Source: an uncultured Sutterella sp.
Lineage (GTDB): Bacteria; Pseudomonadota; Gammaproteobacteria; Burkholderiales; Burkholderiaceae_F
Assembly (NCBI GenBank): GCA_900543805.1
Contig: UQTE01000008.1
Coordinates: 1 to 64,000 of the forward strand
Direction: 5' to 3'
DNA length: 64,000 nucleotides
This document shows, in pieces, positions 8,459 through 15,969 of the stretch (within the stretch, counting starts at the first letter, position 1; the number at the start of each line of letters is the position of its first letter). Both the position numbers and the translations under genes were made by a program. The notes below the pieces were generated by a model. That model had not been told where the DNA came from and did no database searches. It saw only the letters and a list, made by a program, of their open reading frames with translations.

Positions 8459-9286
8459 ATGACCCGCCCCGACATCCGCACGTTGATCCAAGAGGGAACC
8501 GAACAGATCGGCCGGTTCGAAACCATGGTGCTGCTTGCGCATGCGCTCGGCGTGCGCCGCGAATTTCTGATCGCCCATGATCTGGACGTCCCCGACGAGG
8601 AGAAGGTCGAGAAGTTCCGCCTCTACGTCGTCATGCGCAAAAGCGGAACGCCCGTCCCCTACATTACGGGAGAGCAGGATTTTTACGGGCGTTTCTTCGA
8701 GGTGAATCCCTCCGTTCTGATTCCCCGGCCCGACACGGAAGTGCTCGTCGACACGGCGCTCGAACTCTTTGACGAGGCGCCGCGCGTGCTCGATCTCGGC
8801 ACGGGGAGCGGATGCCTCGCCGTCACGCTCGCCCTGGAAATGAAGAATTCCGAAGTCGTGGCGACCGACGTCTCGCAGGAGGCGCTGCTTACGGCCGAAC
8901 GCAACGCGGAGAAACTCAAGGCCAAGGTGGCGTTTCGCCGCGGCGCCTGGTGGGAGGCGGTCGGCGAGGAGGAACAGTTCGACCTCATCGTGAGCAATCC
9001 CCCCTATATCCGCGCCGACGACGAACATCTCGCGAACCTCATGTTCGAACCCCGCTCGGCCCTCACCGACGAAGGAGACGGCTTGAGCGCGCTCGCCGTC
9101 ATCGCGCTCGGCGCACCCGCGCATCTGCGCTCGGGCGGATGGCTTCTTCTCGAACACGGCTACGATCAGGGCGAAGCCTGCCGCAATCTACTCCAACACG
9201 CGGGCTTCCTGGCCGTGCGCACGGTAAAGGACTTCGGCGGCAACGACCGCGTCACGCTCGGAACGGTCGGGCACTTCAGCGGTTGA
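8459..9286 (+). CDS. prmC: release factor glutamine N5-methyltransferase
   Basis: Methylates the GGQ glutamine of RF1 and RF2 with S-adenosylmethionine. The 275-residue product has an N-terminal helical substrate domain, the SAM motif DLGTGSGCLA (112-121) and the amide-binding NPPY at 180-183. Start is ATG 8459, in an operon with prfA. It ends convergently with the yddG-like gene, and the coding regions overlap by 11 bases (9276-9286) with no terminator between them. Confidence 0.95.
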   Translation: MTRPDIRTLIQEGTEQIGRFETMVLLAHALGVRREFLIAHDLDVPDEEKVEKFRLYVVMRKSGTPVPYITGEQDFYGRFFEVNPSVLIPRPDTEVLVDTALELFDEAPRVLDLGTGSGCLAVTLALEMKNSEVVATDVSQEALLTAERNAEKLKAKVAFRRGAWWEAVGEEEQFDLIVSNPPYIRADDEHLANLMFEPRSALTDEGDGLSALAVIALGAPAHLRSGGWLLLEHGYDQGEACRNLLQHAGFLAVRTVKDFGGNDRVTLGTVGHFSG

Positions 9287-10187
9287 AGCGCCGGCTCGTC
9301 GCGCTCCAGCAGAGAATGGAGCCCGAGATGACGAGCGCCACGCCCGTCCAGAAGGAAGCCGTCAGCTCGGCGCCGAGCCAGAAGACGCCGAACAGACAGG
9401 AAAGCGCCGGCGTGAAGTAGGAAGCCGTCGCCAAGAGGGTGATGTTGCCGCGCTGCATGCCGTGCGCCCAGCAGGCATAGGCGCTTCCCATCACGATGCC
9501 GCCCACGACGACGCTCGCGATCCCCCGCCAGTCGGGCGTCGCGGCGGAGGCGCCGAAGCCGAAAAGCCAGAATAGGCCGTAAATCGTCGTGTCGATCATG
9601 AAGAGCACCGTGCTCGGATTGTGCCCCTCGCCCCAGGCGCGGGTCATGCTCGAAAAGCCCGACCAGGTGAGCGCCGCGGCGAGCGCAAGAATGTAGCTGA
9701 TCGGATTGTGCGCGAAGCGCTCGCAAAAGCCGCTCCAGGAGAGGCCCGCGTCGCCGCCCAGAATGCGAAGGATGCCGTAGAGCGCCAGCGCCACGCCGAG
9801 CCAAAGCCACCAGCGCCCCTTGACGCCGTTGAAGAGCACCGCAAAGAGAATCGTAAGGGAGGGCCAGAGGTAGTTCACCATCCCGACTTCGAGCGTCTGG
9901 GCGCCACCGTCGGACGTGAAGATCGCGAGCACGAAGGTGAGTCCGCTCGCCACGGCGGTGGGTATGCCGATGAAGAGATACTTGCGGTTCATCGTGCGGA
10001 AGTTCGGGAGGCCGACCGTGAAGTAGAGCGACACCGCCGCGATCAGGTAGAGGAAGAACTGCCCCTGGGCCATGCCGAAATTTTCGGCGATCCCCCGCAC
10101 AAGACTCACCGACATGCCCCAGCAGACGGGCGCGATCAGACCGATCGCCGTGGCCGGCCCCGTTTGATTCCAACGCCCCCTCGCCAT
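9276..10187 (-). CDS. yddG: DMT-superfamily exporter, YddG-like (aromatic amino acids)
   Basis: Inner-membrane protein of 303 residues with about ten hydrophobic segments arranged as two EamA repeats. The segment VGMVNYLWPSLTILFAV resembles the YddG aromatic amino acid exporter and its relatives. Transport of Trp, Phe or Tyr is known for YddG in Escherichia and is inferred here. A start at ATG 10187 is supported by AAAAGGAGG four bases upstream, and longer in-frame starts lack such a site. Its 3' end overlaps prmC by 11 bases. Other DMT substrates are possible. Confidence 0.75.
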   Translation of the reverse strand: MARGRWNQTGPATAIGLIAPVCWGMSVSLVRGIAENFGMAQGQFFLYLIAAVSLYFTVGLPNFRTMNRKYLFIGIPTAVASGLTFVLAIFTSDGGAQTLEVGMVNYLWPSLTILFAVLFNGVKGRWWLWLGVALALYGILRILGGDAGLSWSGFCERFAHNPISYILALAAALTWSGFSSMTRAWGEGHNPSTVLFMIDTTIYGLFWLFGFGASAATPDWRGIASVVVGGIVMGSAYACWAHGMQRGNITLLATASYFTPALSCLFGVFWLGAELTASFWTGVALVISGSILCWSATSRRFNR

Positions 10188-10232
10188 GAAGCCTCCTTTT
10201 TTTTTCGTCGCCATTCGTTGGGTGCAGGACGT

Positions 10233-10261
10233 ACTGTACACTCTTGTGCCATGTTTGTCCC
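10233..10261 (-). promoter_or_regulatory. candidate promoter of the yddG-like gene
   Basis: On the minus strand, GGGACA (10261-10256), a 17-base spacer and TACAGT (10238-10233). Both hexamers are imperfect, but position and spacing suit the gene starting at 10187. Confidence 0.4.
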
Positions 10262-10286
10262 ACCCCCTGTACGGGCGGCAGAAAAC

Positions 10287-10317
10287 AAAAAACCCGCACC
10301 GCGGCAAACGGTACGGG
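10287..10317 (-). terminator. terminator of tRNA-Thr(UGU)
   Basis: On the minus strand, stem CCCGTACCG/CGGTGCGGG (one wobble pair) with loop TTTGCCG and then six T residues (10292-10287). It ends the sspA-sspB-tRNA-Thr transcript. Confidence 0.85.
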
Positions 10318-10326
10318 TCGGGTGTC

Positions 10327-10402
10327 TGGTGCCCCTTGTCTGGCTCGAACAGACGACCTACTGATTACAAATCAGTTGCTCTACCAACTGAGCTAAAGAG
10401 GC
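10327..10402 (-). tRNA. tRNA-Thr (anticodon TGT)
   Basis: A 76-base cloverleaf with CCA encoded, on the minus strand. Acceptor GCCTCTT pairs with AAGGGGC, and the T-loop is GTTCGAGCC. The anticodon loop TTTGTAA lies between CTGA/TCAG arm sequence, with anticodon TGT at 10369-10367. It lies 34 bases after sspB and before a strong terminator, and is probably co-transcribed with sspB. Confidence 0.96.
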
Positions 10403-10436
10403 GAGGGAAGTTTTTAATCTTACCAGATCAAAACCG

Positions 10437-10829
10437 TTACTTCAAACGCGTGGGACGATGAGGCGTTACCGGCGTCTCCTTCGTTTCTTTCTTTTCCGGC
10501 TTTTCTTCGGGCGTGACGTCGAACTGCAATCCGAGGTCCTGGCGTTCCATCGGGAAGACGAAGGCGATCGTCTCCATGGGCACGTAGATGTCGACGATGC
10601 GGTTGTCCTCGCCGAAGCGGGCCTGGAAGGAAACCTTTTCGTCGGTCACTTCGAAGCGGTTCGTGGCTTCGGAGGAAATGTCGAAGACGATCATGCCGTC
10701 CCGAACGAATTCATCGGGAACGCGGCACTCGTCGTTCACTGCGACCACCATGTAGGGGGTCAGGCCGCGGTCGGCGCAGAGCTCGAGAATGGCTCGGATC
10801 AGGTAGGGCTTCAGTTCGTTTTGCTTCAC
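10437..10829 (-). CDS. sspB: ClpXP protease specificity-enhancing factor
   Basis: Adaptor that tethers ssrA-tagged substrates to ClpX. The 130-residue product has the SspB dimer domain (KPYLIRAILE, DGMIVFDISSEATN, VYVPMETI-like strands). A Lys/Glu/Pro-rich linker leads to a basic tail, RPTRLK, that resembles the XB peptide docking on ClpX. I chose GTG 10829 because it follows GGGAG at eight bases and aligns with known SspB starts. It pairs with sspA upstream, though an intrinsic terminator lies between them. Confidence 0.9.
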   Translation of the reverse strand: MKQNELKPYLIRAILELCADRGLTPYMVVAVNDECRVPDEFVRDGMIVFDISSEATNRFEVTDEKVSFQARFGEDNRIVDIYVPMETIAFVFPMERQDLGLQFDVTPEEKPEKKETKETPVTPHRPTRLK

Positions 10830-10846
10830 GGCTTTTTCTCCCGAAG

Positions 10847-10878
10847 AAAAAACCGGCGTCTTGGAAAAGCGCGCCGGT
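10847..10878 (-). terminator. intergenic terminator between sspA and sspB
   Basis: On the minus strand, stem ACCGGCG/CGCCGGT with a 13-base loop and then six T residues (10852-10847). It ends only 18 bases before the sspB GTG, so sspB needs readthrough, antitermination or its own promoter. Confidence 0.7.
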
Positions 10879-10906
10879 CTTTCGTGTTCGCTTCGTCGTC
10901 CGTCGA

Positions 10907-11515
10907 TCAGCGGCGCATCACGCGTTCGTTGGGCGTCATGGACTCGATGAAGGCGGGACGGGCGAAGAGGCGTTCGCCGTACGTCATGATCGGCGCGGCG
11001 GAACGCGGCATTTCGATGCCCCAGTGCGAGAGGCGCCAAAGCACCGGCGCCATGCTGATGTCGAGCAGCGAGTATTCGTCGCCCATCATGTACTTCGACG
11101 TGTTGAGACGCAGGGCGATGAGCGTGAGCTGGTCGCGCAGCGTGTTGCGGGCCTTTTCGTATTCCGATTCGGGCAGATCGACCGCTTCGAGCGTGCGCAC
11201 GTGCGTGAAGATTTCCCGTTCGAAGAGGTAGAGGAAGAGACGGGCGCGGGCGCGGTTCGTCGGATCCGCCGGCATGAGCTGCGGATGCGGGAAGCGTTCG
11301 TCGAGGTATTCGTTGATGACGCGGGCGTTGAAGAGAACCAGATCGCGATCCTGCAGGATCGGAACTTCTCCATACGGGCTCAACGCACTGACCTTCACGT
11401 CGATCGGCTGATACATGTCGACGTCGGTGATTTCGAATTCACACCCTTTTTCCTGCAAAACGATGCGGGTGCTGTGCGAGAAGGGGCAAGTCATGCCCGA
11501 ATAGAGCATTATCAT
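10907..11515 (-). CDS. sspA: stringent starvation protein A
   Basis: RNA polymerase-associated protein with a glutathione S-transferase fold, 202 residues. The N-terminal thioredoxin-like half opens MLYSGMTCPFSHSTRIV. The motif LSPYGEVPILQDRDLVLF precedes the all-helical C-terminal half. SspA modulates sigma-dependent transcription under starvation in Escherichia. Start ATG 11515 is eight bases after GAGGAA, and the third codon is also ATG. It follows the Nif3-like gene by 100 bases, where many relatives carry petABC. Confidence 0.92.
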   Translation of the reverse strand: MIMLYSGMTCPFSHSTRIVLQEKGCEFEITDVDMYQPIDVKVSALSPYGEVPILQDRDLVLFNARVINEYLDERFPHPQLMPADPTNRARARLFLYLFEREIFTHVRTLEAVDLPESEYEKARNTLRDQLTLIALRLNTSKYMMGDEYSLLDISMAPVLWRLSHWGIEMPRSAAPIMTYGERLFARPAFIESMTPNERVMRR

Positions 11516-11615
11516 GAATGCGGTTCCTCAATGTTTCGTACGTACACGCGTCTTCCGACCCGGAACACGTGGAATTTTTTATTTTATCAAAAGTCGGTCC
11601 AAGATCCCACTCCCC

Positions 11616-12368
11616 TCACACGGGATTCTTCGTATCAAAGAATCGGAGGTCGAGTTCCGGCCAACGTTCGGCGAGGTGACGCCCGAGCGCGCGGATGCCG
11701 AACTGCTCGGTGGCGTGGTGCCCCGCCGCCAGATAGGTGACGCCGAGCTCCTCGGCTTCATACGTCGTTCTTTCGCTCACTTCGCCCGAAAGAAAGAGAT
11801 CGGCCCCGAGGGCGGCCGCAAGCCCGATTTCGCCCTGCGCCGCGCCCGAACACCAAGCCACGCGCCGCACCGTTCGTTCGGTCGGCCCGAGAACGAGGGG
11901 GCGTCGGCCGAGAACAGCTTCGACGCGTTCGGCAAAGGCGGCGACGCTCATTTCGCCCCGCTTCGGCTCGCCGACCCAGAGAAGTTCGTAGTCTCCCGCT
12001 CGCGCCGTGACCGTGAGGTCGAGAAGCCGCCCGAGTTCCGCGTTGTTCCCCACCGTCGGATGCGCGTCAAGCGGCAGATGATAGGCAATCAGATTGATGT
12101 CGTTTGCAAGAAGAGGCGCAAGACGCTCGCGCTTCAGCCCGACGACGGGCGCGGGCTCTCCGCGCCAGAACCAACCGTGGTGCACGAGAATCGCGTCGAC
12201 CTTCTGCGAAACGGCCTCCTCGACGAGAGAGCGCGAAGCGCTCACGCCGAGAAGAATCCGGCGGATCTCGGCGCGGCCCTCCACCTGCAGACCGTTGGGG
12301 GCGTAATCCCGAAACATCTCCGCCTGAAGGAATTCGTCCAAATGGGAAAGCAATTCACCGCGCTGCAT
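11616..12368 (-). CDS. Nif3-like dinuclear metal centre hexameric protein
   Basis: Member of the NIF3/YbgI (GTP cyclohydrolase I type 2 homologue) family, 250 residues. Visible landmarks are YAPNGLQVEG near the start, the metal-binding HHGWFW, YHLPLDAH, and the C-terminal SGEVSERTTYEA and AGHHATEQFG that supply further ligands. The biochemical role of the family is not settled. Start ATG 12368 is preceded by GGAGGTGCC. It is divergent from the DegS-like protease across about 100 bases and runs toward sspA. Confidence 0.9.
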   Translation of the reverse strand: MQRGELLSHLDEFLQAEMFRDYAPNGLQVEGRAEIRRILLGVSASRSLVEEAVSQKVDAILVHHGWFWRGEPAPVVGLKRERLAPLLANDINLIAYHLPLDAHPTVGNNAELGRLLDLTVTARAGDYELLWVGEPKRGEMSVAAFAERVEAVLGRRPLVLGPTERTVRRVAWCSGAAQGEIGLAAALGADLFLSGEVSERTTYEAEELGVTYLAAGHHATEQFGIRALGRHLAERWPELDLRFFDTKNPV

Positions 12369-12469
12369 GGCACCTCCTTGACATTGACATGGCGACAGTC
12401 TACGCGACTTTCGTTTTCTCTTTTCGGTTGAGTTTGTACAATGGCAGGACTTTGCATTCTTCCGCAGCC

Positions 12470-13603
12470 ATGATCCGTCGTCTCTGGTTACTCTTTGCCC
12501 AGGCCGTCACCGTCGGCCTCGCCCTCTTTCTGGTTTTCCGCGGGCTTTCTCCCGAGGTTCCGGCGCCGGCCGTTCCCTCCGCCGCGCCCGACCTCGCCGC
12601 AGCCGTCCGACAGGCATCGCCCGCCGTCGTGACCGTTCTGGCCCGACGCACCGTGCGTCCCGAGAGCGGCGTGGAAATCGGTTCGGACTGGCACGACGCG
12701 CCGGAACTCAACGTGCAGCCGCTCGGAAGCGGCGTCGTCCTCGACGAAGAGGGATTCGTGCTCACCAACCACCACGTGGTCGACGGCATCAAGGACCTTC
12801 TCGTGACGACTTCCGACACCGAACGCCACTGGGAGGCCCGCCTCGTGGGGACGGACCCGGAAACGGACCTCGCTCTTCTGCGCGTCATCGCGCCCAAGGG
12901 GGCGCTCACGCCCATCCGTTTGTCGCAGGACGCAAAGCTTGCCGTCGGACAGACGGTCCTCGCCATCGGGAACCCCTTCGGCGTCGGTCAGACCGTCACG
13001 TCGGGCATCATTTCCGCCCTCGGACGCCACGGCCTCGGCCTCAACATCTACGAAGACTTCATTCAAACCGACGCGGCGATCAATCAGGGCAATTCCGGCG
13101 GCGCGCTCGTCAACGCGCAGGGCGAACTCATCGGGATCAACAGCGCCATCTTCGCTCCCGACTTCTCCGAGGGCTTCGTCGGCATCGGCTTTGCCATCCC
13201 CATTTCGCTCATTCAAAACGTTCTGCCGAGCCTCAAGGCGGGAAGCGAAGTCGTGCGCGGATATTTCGGCTTCATCCCCCGTCAACTCTCCCCGGAACTC
13301 GCGCAGGACCTCGGACTCTCCCGCCAGGACGGCGTCATGGTGAAGCGCGTGCTCGCCGACAGTCCCGCCGAGCGGGCGGGACTGCGTCCCTTCGACATCG
13401 TGCTCGCCATCGACGGCGAAGCCGTCCGGACGGCGCATCGACTCCTGCAGCGGATCGCGCGCATGCGCCCCGGCGATACGGTGACGCTTTCCGTCCTGCG
13501 CGGCCGGCAGACGATCGACCTGCCGCTCGTCGTCTCGCGCCGTCCTTCCGGATCGCTCGAGCGAGAGGAGTTCCTCTCGGACGAAAACGCCGCCGAACCC
13601 TGA
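12470..13603 (+). CDS. membrane-anchored HtrA-type serine protease (DegS-like)
   Basis: Periplasmic trypsin-like protease of 377 residues. One N-terminal transmembrane anchor (residues about 5-22) is followed by a protease domain with the triad in LTNHHVV (His), DTDLALL-type (Asp) and QGNSGGAL (Ser). A single PDZ domain follows (about 270-350, GLRPFDIVLAIDG). One anchor plus one PDZ domain is the DegS layout, whereas DegP and DegQ have signal peptides and two PDZ domains. A role in envelope-stress signalling is inferred. Start ATG 12470; a TACAAT lies at 12437-12442. Divergent from the Nif3-like gene and convergent with tatC. Confidence 0.85.
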   Translation: MIRRLWLLFAQAVTVGLALFLVFRGLSPEVPAPAVPSAAPDLAAAVRQASPAVVTVLARRTVRPESGVEIGSDWHDAPELNVQPLGSGVVLDEEGFVLTNHHVVDGIKDLLVTTSDTERHWEARLVGTDPETDLALLRVIAPKGALTPIRLSQDAKLAVGQTVLAIGNPFGVGQTVTSGIISALGRHGLGLNIYEDFIQTDAAINQGNSGGALVNAQGELIGINSAIFAPDFSEGFVGIGFAIPISLIQNVLPSLKAGSEVVRGYFGFIPRQLSPELAQDLGLSRQDGVMVKRVLADSPAERAGLRPFDIVLAIDGEAVRTAHRLLQRIARMRPGDTVTLSVLRGRQTIDLPLVVSRRPSGSLEREEFLSDENAAEP

Positions 13604-13613
13604 GCGCAAAACG

Positions 13614-13651
13614 AAAAAAGCCCCGGAAAGCCGTTCTGACTTTGCCGGGGC
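13614..13651. terminator. terminator between degS-like gene and tatC
   Basis: Stem GCCCCGG/CCGGGGC (13620-13626 and 13645-13651), partly extended by AAAG/CTTT. The minus strand has six T residues directly after the stem (13619-13614), so it ends the tatABC transcript well. The plus strand has only GTTTG. Confidence 0.75.
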
Positions 13652-13673
13652 CGTTTGTATCGGGCGATCCCTT

Positions 13674-14474
13674 TTATTCCTCAGGATCTTCCTTATCCTT
13701 CATCTCGTCGATGTCCTCCTGCGACTTGCCGAAGAAGCGCACGAGCCAGATGCCCACCTGGAAGAGGAGCACGAGCGGCAACGCGAGAAGAAGCTGCGAA
13801 AGCACGTCGGGCGGCGTGAAGATAGCCGCGAGAACGAAGGCGCCCACGATCACGAAGGGGCGGACCTGCACGAGCTTTTCGTAGGAGGCGAAGCCCACGC
13901 GGTTGAGCACCACGACGACGATCGGGACTTCAAACGTCAGGCCGAAGGCCACGAACATCGTCAGAACGAAGCTGAAGTACGAGTCGATGTCCGGCGCGAA
14001 GTTCACGCTGTCGGGCGAGAACCCGGCGATGAACTGAAAGACCATGCGGAAGACGATGAAGTAGCAGTACGCCATGCCGAGCGCAAACATGCAGATCGAG
14101 CTCACGAGAATCGGGAGCGCGAGCCGCTTCTCACGGCGATAGAGCGCCGGCGCGATGTACGCCCACATCTGATAGAGCACGTAGGGCAGAGCGATCAGAA
14201 ACGCCACGAAGAGCGTCACCTTGAGCGGCACCATGAAGGGCGCCACGACGCCGGTGGCGAGCAGCTTGACGCCCTGCGGCAGAGCGACCATGAGCGGCTG
14301 GCTCAAGAAGTCGAAGATCTGCTTCATGAAGGGAGACAAGCACGCGAACACCACGAGCACGGCCAACGAGGCCCGCACCATGCGGTTGCGCAGTTCCACG
14401 AGATGGCTCACGAGCGGCTGCTCGTTGGCGGGATCGTCGGGCGCTTCCAGTTCGGGAGTGGTTTGAGTAGCCAT
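13674..14474 (-). CDS. tatC: Sec-independent protein translocase TatC
   Basis: Core receptor of the twin-arginine translocase, in the inner membrane. The 266-residue product has six hydrophobic segments and the conserved HLVELRNRM at the first cytoplasmic region. FMVPLKV and YQMWAYIAPALYRREKR follow, with FGLTFEVP later. Its cytoplasmic tail is charged and ends in EDPEE. It is translated just after tatB (12-base gap) and ends before a terminator shared with the DegS-like gene. Confidence 0.97.
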   Translation of the reverse strand: MATQTTPELEAPDDPANEQPLVSHLVELRNRMVRASLAVLVVFACLSPFMKQIFDFLSQPLMVALPQGVKLLATGVVAPFMVPLKVTLFVAFLIALPYVLYQMWAYIAPALYRREKRLALPILVSSICMFALGMAYCYFIVFRMVFQFIAGFSPDSVNFAPDIDSYFSFVLTMFVAFGLTFEVPIVVVVLNRVGFASYEKLVQVRPFVIVGAFVLAAIFTPPDVLSQLLLALPLVLLFQVGIWLVRFFGKSQEDIDEMKDKEDPEE

Positions 14475-14486
14475 GATGTTTGGAGA

Positions 14487-15086
14487 TTAACGATAGATCC
14501 GGGGACGGCTGCTGCGGGAACGGGCCGCATAGCGGCGTCCCGAGCCGCCCATCTGCGCTTCGCGCATGCCGAGTTCGCGGCGCAACTTTTCGATTTCGCC
14601 CGCCAGCTCGTCCACCGACGGTCCGGAGTGGTAGCGCTTCGCAAAGCGCTTGGGTTCCTCCCAGGTGTACTGGGGCGTGGGCGCCGTGTCGGGCGTTCCC
14701 CAACCGTACACGTTGGCGAGGTCCGTGCTCGAAGTCGTTTCGACGCTCGCTTGGGAAGCCACGCTCTGTGCCTCCGCCTCCACCGCCTGGCCGACGGCCT
14801 CGACTTCGCCGGCCGCGCTCTTGACGTCCGACTCGATCTGCGTGGCGGCCTTCTCGACGCTGTCTTTCACGTCGGAAGCGATCGCCCTGGCCTCTTCCTG
14901 GATTTTCTTGAGTTCCGACAATTCCGTTTCGCGGTCAATGTCGGACTTGACCTGTGCGACGAAGCGCTGCGCCTTGCCCACCCATTCCCCGGCGGTTTTC
15001 GCCACGACGGGCAGACGTTCGGGACCGAGCACGACAAGCGCGACGATCCCCACGAGGAGCATTTCGCTGAAGCCGAAATCAAACAT
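14487..15086 (-). CDS. tatB: Sec-independent protein translocase TatB
   Basis: Partner of TatC in binding twin-arginine signal peptides. The 199-residue product starts with the TatB helix [26 protein letters not shown], in which the glutamate near residue 8 and the GPERLP hinge distinguish it from TatA. A long amphipathic and coiled region follows. The last 25 residues are rich in Arg and Ser, giving a strongly basic end. It is separated from tatA by 169 bases that contain a large hairpin. Confidence 0.93.
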   Translation of the reverse strand: MFDFGFSEMLLVGIVALVVLGPERLPVVAKTAGEWVGKAQRFVAQVKSDIDRETELSELKKIQEEARAIASDVKDSVEKAATQIESDVKSAAGEVEAVGQAVEAEAQSVASQASVETTSSTDLANVYGWGTPDTAPTPQYTWEEPKRFAKRYHSGPSVDELAGEIEKLRRELGMREAQMGGSGRRYAARSRSSRPRIYR

Positions 15087-15155
15087 AAGTCTTCCGTTGC
15101 GTTCTGCGACGAATCCGCCGAAGCGTCAGCGGATTTGTCATCGGATGAAAGCAAG

Positions 15156-15202
15156 AAAAGCCGCGGTCCCCTCCGTTCTCAGCGAACGGCGGTGGCCGCA
15201 GC
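15156..15202 (-). terminator. stem-loop between tatA and tatB (possible attenuator)
   Basis: On the minus strand, an outer stem GCTGCGG/CCGCGGC and an inner stem CCGTTC/GAACGG around GCTGA, followed by TTTTC. It could lower transcription of tatB and tatC relative to tatA. A second hairpin, GACCCGC/GCGGGTC, lies closer to tatA at about 15219-15241. No functional data. Confidence 0.5.
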
Positions 15203-15255
15203 CTCCCTTCCGCACACGAGACCCGCACCGCAGGCGCGGGTCCTGCGCCTTATGA

Positions 15256-15480
15256 TCAGCCGGCCTTGGTCTGGTCCTTGTCCTTGGCCTCGACGTCAAC
15301 GGTCTCCTTGGACTGAGCGATTTCCTTCTTGGCGTCCGTTTCGCCTTCGTTCATGCCTTCCTTGAAGCCGCGGATGGCGCCGCCGAGGTCCTTGCCCATG
15401 TTCTTGAGCTTGCCCGTACCGAACACCAGAACGACAATGACCAGAACGATCAGCCAATGCCAAACAGAAAGGGAACCCAT
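15256..15480 (-). CDS. tatA: Sec-independent protein translocase TatA
   Basis: Pore-forming subunit of the twin-arginine translocase. The 74-residue product has one N-terminal transmembrane helix (residues about 5-20) and the [24 protein letters not shown] amphipathic region, which opens with the TatA-type FG-T/S-KL hinge. A charged tail follows. It lies 21 bases after hinT and before tatB. Confidence 0.96.
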   Translation of the reverse strand: MGSLSVWHWLIVLVIVVLVFGTGKLKNMGKDLGGAIRGFKEGMNEGETDAKKEIAQSKETVDVEAKDKDQTKAG

Positions 15481-15501
15481 AATCTTCTCCGAGAGTTGAA
15501 T

Positions 15502-15846
15502 TTACATTTGTTTCCAGGGACGTGCGCCGCCGAGCACGTGGACGTGCAGATGCGGAACTTCCTGTCCGCCGTCCGCGCCCGTATTGATGACGACGCGATA
15601 TCCGTTCACACACCCCTCCTGCAGAGCAAGCGTGCGGGTCAGACTCAACATTTTACCCAAAAGCGCTTCGTCTTCGGGAGTCGTCTGAGCAAGAGATTGC
15701 ACGTGCTTCTTCGGAATGATCAAGAAGTGCACGGGCGCGCGCGGGTTGATGTCGCGAAACGCGAGAACGTCGTCGTCCTCGTAAATCTTGTTAGACGGAA
15801 TCTCGCCGCGGGCGATGCGGCAGAAAAGACAATCGTCGAGTTGCAT
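15502..15846 (-). CDS. hinT: HIT-family purine nucleoside phosphoramidase
   Basis: Hydrolyses adenosine phosphoramidates and acts on lysyl-adenylate type substrates. The 114-residue product carries DCLFCRIARGEIPSNKIYEDD at the start and the histidine triad HLHVHVLGG near the C-terminus. In relatives this gene usually follows hisE. Here the next gene upstream is murA, across 123 bases that contain a CATAAT -10 candidate and a CCTCCGT/ACGGAGG hairpin. It leads the hinT-tatA-tatB-tatC unit. Confidence 0.93.
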   Translation of the reverse strand: MQLDDCLFCRIARGEIPSNKIYEDDDVLAFRDINPRAPVHFLIIPKKHVQSLAQTTPEDEALLGKMLSLTRTLALQEGCVNGYRVVINTGADGGQEVPHLHVHVLGGARPWKQM

Positions 15847-15969
15847 GTATTTCTCCGGCCAGGTCGATCGGTCCCTCCGTCCCGAGGTTTCAGAACGGAG
15901 GCTTTCCGAACATTATGTACAACCCCCGCCGCTTTCGCCACATGCCTTGGGATGGGGGCTTCCCGCGTG

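Noticed and set aside
14867-15154. 95-codon minus-strand frame over the tatB start
   Set aside because: It overlaps tatB in another frame, lacks a ribosome-binding site, and its composition fits a shadow frame.
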